The notes beneath the pieces were generated by a model that made no database searches, was not told where the DNA came from, and saw nothing but the letters and a program-made list of their open reading frames with translations. Positions 60,196-64,000 of a stretch of DNA of 64,000 nucleotides are shown here, in pieces; the stretch's first letter is position 1, and each line of letters starts with the position of its first letter. Source of the stretch: Lates calcarifer (lineage: Eukaryota; Chordata; Actinopteri; Centropomidae); contig NC_066851.1 in the NCBI RefSeq assembly GCF_001640805.2, positions 3,274,196 through 3,338,195 on the forward strand, given 5' to 3'. A program made the position numbers and the translations under genes.

Positions 60196-60954
60196 TAAAG
60201 AGCTTCTTAAGAGATCTTAATTGACTGAAACTTTTCAAGCCACAAATAAACCTGCTAGTCATTACTAACATACACTAAAGAGGAGTGTTCGTTTTGCACT
60301 CAAGACACCTAGTTAATAACTTATGTCATCTGTGCATGAGTTTTGCATGGAGGGTAATGAAAATTATACTAAGACAACCGTCCCTCCTTTACACTTTGAA
60401 AACTGAATTATGAGTACTTTTCTACCCAGCTCTATGCAACATCAACCTGAGCAGAGTTCTAATTAGCTAAAACTTATAACACCTGTTTGGGGGTTCAAGG
60501 CTTAAATGGTGAACCTCTTTACAAGTATCTTGTTGTTTAGGTTGGTATTTTTCCTAGTGTACAAGTGTAATCTGTGAATAATACACACTATTCTTTACAC
60601 TTAACCAAAACCAAATCCTATTCATGGTGGCTCCCATGTTTAACATGACCACTTTTCAGTCAATCAAACTATTAGAGAAGTTTGTACATCATAGATTAAA
60701 TATAATGAGTTAGCTAAATTACTCTAGGTAAACATGATCTAAACCTCAGATGGGTCCTGGAAAGTTCCTTTAAAAAGAGTCCATGGAATTGCCATAAAAC
60801 TTCTCCAAACACCTGGTGTTGCTTAATCACAGCATTTTGTTGCCATACATAGGCTTTGTTGATCAGTTGCACCAGATGTTCTTAAGGTCAAATTTGCACT
60901 AGTTCAACCATTAAATGTTTACTAAGTGGAAATTTATGCATTGCTAAACTGAAA

Positions 60955-61100
60955 TGGACTTGTACTTATATAGTGCTTTTCTAGTCGTATCGAGCACTCA
61001 AAGCGCTTTACACTACGCGTCACATTCACCCATTCACACACACATTCATACAGTGTTTGCTCTGTGCACAAAGCATTCTAACATATCCACACCCACCACC
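60955..61100. repeat. Interspersed repeat
   Basis: TATATAGTGCTTTTCTAGTC then GTATCGAGCACTCAAAGCGC and TTTACACTACGCGTCACATT is a sequence I recognise as widely repeated in fish genomes. The family is uncertain. Confidence 0.55.
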
Positions 61101-61307
61101 ATCACACCATCACAAACTAGATCTTACTTAGAAATGAATTGTTATTGTATATTTATATTCACTAACTAGCACGTACGACTGTTGTTTGACTAACTGAACC
61201 AACTGTCAAAGCTATAGTTAGCTTGCTAATATCTGACCCCAGAACAGTAAAGAAGAGGTATGGAAAAGAGGTAATGCAGAGTAAGGTTGACAAATTTGAT
61301 CTAAAAT

Positions 61308-61495
61308 TTGATCCATCCATTCATCCACTATCTATACCATCTCACACTAAGTGAGAGGCAGGGTATACACTGGACACATCACAAGTCTGTTGCAGTTCTG
61401 TCATATAGAGACAAACTACCTTTCACACCTATGTACAATTTAGAGTCACCAGTTAACATAACCTGCATGTCTGTGGACTGTGGAAGGAACCAGTT
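61308..61495 (-). mobile_element. SINE-like repeat fragment
   Basis: CATCCATTCATCCACTATCT, GTGAGAGGCAGGGTATACAC and ACCTGCATGTCTGTGGACTG align with the minus-oriented copy at 38,759-39,085. The tRNA-like head is missing. Confidence 0.7.
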
Positions 61496-61571
61496 TCTGA
61501 TTTTAATGTTGCGGCTGATCAATGTAAATGTTTCCTAGCAATTGGTTTAAACATTGCAAGTCTTCACTCGC

Positions 61572-61895
61572 CAACACATTTCCTAAAGGAGCAGTGTGTA
61601 GGATCTAGTGGCATTTAGTGGAGAGAACACAGATTGCAACCAAATGAACACCTGTCCCCTCACCCCTCTTTTTCCAAGTGTGTTGGAGAATCTATGGTGG
61701 CTGTTAGGTGATGGCATCAACTATCACGTTTAGTTTTTCAAATGAAAAGATCTGTTTATATAATGTCATCAATGTAAAAACGCAAAAGGCCCTTTATAGA
61801 GTCACTGTTTGGTTTGGTTTGTGTGTTCTGGGCTACTACAGAAACAAGACAGAGCAACATGGCAGACTCCCTAGGAGAGGACCTACTCCCTGTCT
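61572..61895. repeat. Interspersed repeat (GTGTGTAGGATCTAGTGGCA type)
   Basis: GCAGTGTGTAGGATCTAGTG, GAACACAGATTGCAACCAAA and GTGTTCTGGGCTACTACAGA are parts of a repeat I recognise as common in teleosts, probably a non-autonomous element. No coding capacity. Confidence 0.55.
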
Positions 61896-64000
61896 AGATA
61901 CACACATACTTATTTATATTATTACAATGAAGCTCATTGCCCTTGCCTAGCAGTGTTCTTGTGTCTTGGCCACTTGAATGCCAAACACACTGTGTGCACG
62001 ATTCTCATTTCCTAACCATAAGCTAACAAGTTCTATCTGAAGGCATAATATGATAATGAGGGAGGCCCACTTTATTTGCTGTGCCCATTGTCATGTCGAT
62101 ACTTGCCGTGACTCAAGAAAAACATCTCAACACTGACCACCCAGTAACCAGTTTGCTAAGACACACTGATCTTGGAGGTATAATGTTTATATGACAAGTT
62201 CACACCTTCCAAGAGGCCAGTCTTGCCCCCAGCAGGAGATGGTGGATGGATGTCCATGGGGGGGCAGCAGTGTACAATAGTTTGGTTAACAAGTGATGGC
62301 CATCATCTCCACTGGGCCTTCTAAAACAGGGTAGCAAAATCAAGTACTGGCTTTATTATTCTTTTGGGCCCTCTGTAGGTCCCTGTGAAGCCTCAAGCTC
62401 TGGAGATGGCTTTGATGTAACAGGTACATATACAATGTTACACATGTTTATTATGGAGATAATTTTCTCATTTTCTCCTTTCAAATCATGTGAATCTACA
62501 AGTTTATTCAACTAAATTATTTGTTTAAAATTTGAAAGTTGTGATATTTTGTGCTCAGTAAGTTATCACCTCATCAGCTTTAAGACATAAGTTAAATAAA
62601 ATATGAGTAGCTGACAATATGTCACAAAATATAAAGAGGGTGCTGATATTTCTATATCTATCAGAATGATGCAACTTCATTCAATCACCTACTAATCACC
62701 TATTAATTTGCTGTACAGATTTGCACCTTGGCAAGTTTAATTCTGGGAAAAACTAGAATCCCTGACATTTTCAAAAAGGTATGACCAGAGTAACTTTGAG
62801 TATCATCACCTGAATGCTATGGCACTAGTGGGGTTTGTAAAACCTTTATAATCAAAGTATCTTATCAATTCATAGACAAAAGTGACAATAAGATGAAACC
62901 AGTACATTGAAAAATAGAATGACTTGGCTCCTTCTCACTAGCACTCATACAATTTACAAATAACAGTAACACCACAATGAAGCAATGAAGGCAGAACATG
63001 CTTTTACTGCCCCATTGCCCATTTACCTCAAAGGGTTATGTGACATGATGCTCCAGCCATAGGTGCTGATGGTGGAGTCTAGTCAGGAATAAAGAGAACA
63101 TTCTGGAACATTCTGGATAAACAACAAGTTTAAATCTTGATTTTTAAAAAATGTATTAATCTATTTTTATTCAACATCACCAAAAAGAGCATGATGAGAG
63201 TTAGACATTTGTACATTGAAAGGAAATCAAATCAACTGTATTCCACCATCTACATCACACTATAAACTTCATCTGCATCTTGTTCTAGAAGCTTGGTGAC
63301 GTAGTGACAAGTGGTAAACTACTGTAGCTTTAACCACTGCAATAGCTTGGTCCAGTTTTGATTCAATGGCTCTGGCTTCCCTCAGAGGTCAGCACTGCTA
63401 CTGATCAGTGGCACAAATTTGTGTTATGGTTACACCAAAGTATTCCAAAGCAGAGGTTGATGTGAGATATTTGGACAGAAGCTAGCAATTACCTAGCAAC
63501 ATTCCAACTGACTGGTGCATGTGGAGTGTGTGTGTGTGTGTGCATGTGTCTATGTATATGTATTTCCTCAGACTGGTCTCAGAAATCACCAGGAACTCTG
63601 GTAATCCTCTCAAATGTCTCTCATCTCTGAACATTTATGAAACTGAGTTATAAAGGCCTGTAAATTGTTTGAACGCACTTTGAGAAATGACATGAATTTG
63701 ATATTTAGAACTAAGGCAACATATAAAGTCTTCAGTTTATGTTGGACGTCTGTATCTTACATCAAGTCATATCTCCGGGTTTGATATTTGATAAAATGAA
63801 AAAGAAAGTTATGTCAAAGTATTTTAATTTGGATTTTATTCAGATTAATATCTGTCATTCTAATAATACTTTGATATTGCAACTACGCATAAATGGAGAG
63901 TCAACAGCACTTGTATATGAGCATGAAAGTTGATTATTGATCTTGTAAATAGTAGTTTGATAAAATTACTTGAGGTCCAAAATACTCTCATCATGTGATA

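Larger units (their letters stand above)
59650..64000. other. Intergenic right of gphn
   Basis: AT-rich sequence with several interspersed repeats (listed separately). No gene, RNA gene or conserved coding exon was recognised; short open frames look random. Confidence 0.5.

Noticed and set aside
61708..61950. 80-codon plus-strand open frame
   Set aside because: It lies mostly inside an interspersed repeat and has no recognisable domain.

Overview
The window is vertebrate nuclear DNA, almost certainly from a ray-finned (teleost) fish. Genes are split into short exons with GT..AG introns. Introns are full of (CA)n microsatellites, Tc1/mariner-like transposon fossils and a tRNA-like SINE-type repeat, all typical of teleosts. 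The two complete genes are much more compact than I remember their mammalian counterparts to be. There are no operons, CRISPR arrays or other prokaryotic features.

Three genes are recognisable, all on the minus strand. (1) 2,558-2,617 holds only the first coding exon of a CCDC88C/Daple-type gene; the rest lies beyond the left edge, so 1-2,557 is intron 1. (2) 8,571-31.7k is pals1 (mpp5), the Crumbs-complex scaffold. It has a non-coding first exon near 31.5-31.7k and 16 coding exons that join to a 667-residue protein (L27-L27-PDZ-SH3-Hook-GUK) with no breaks. (3) 36,382-59,440 is gphn (gephyrin), with 23 coding exons. These encode the MoaB/MogA-like G domain, a linker with a C3-cassette-like exon, and the MoeA-like E domain. 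One base too many in the exon at 40,836-40,990 breaks the reading frame; every other exon is intact.

Intergenic DNA lies between ccdc88c and pals1 (2.6-8.5 kb), between pals1 and gphn (31.7-36.4 kb) and right of gphn (59.5-64 kb). It holds promoter-like segments, microsatellites, a 216-bp TIR/TA element and SINE-like copies, but no further convincing gene. Introns carry at least six Tc1-like fossils, pieces of non-LTR retrotransposon, a degenerate AGT-trinucleotide array and several near-perfect hairpins.

The genes act in cell polarity and membrane scaffolding (pals1), inhibitory synapse scaffolding plus molybdenum cofactor synthesis (gphn) and Wnt/Disheveled signalling (ccdc88c). Nothing suggests they form one pathway; the neighbourhood is inherited synteny (gphn and pals1 are also neighbours in mammals). 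I did not find a convincing new biological system. The best leads are the gphn frameshift, its alternative cassettes, and the hairpins and inverted arrays around pals1.
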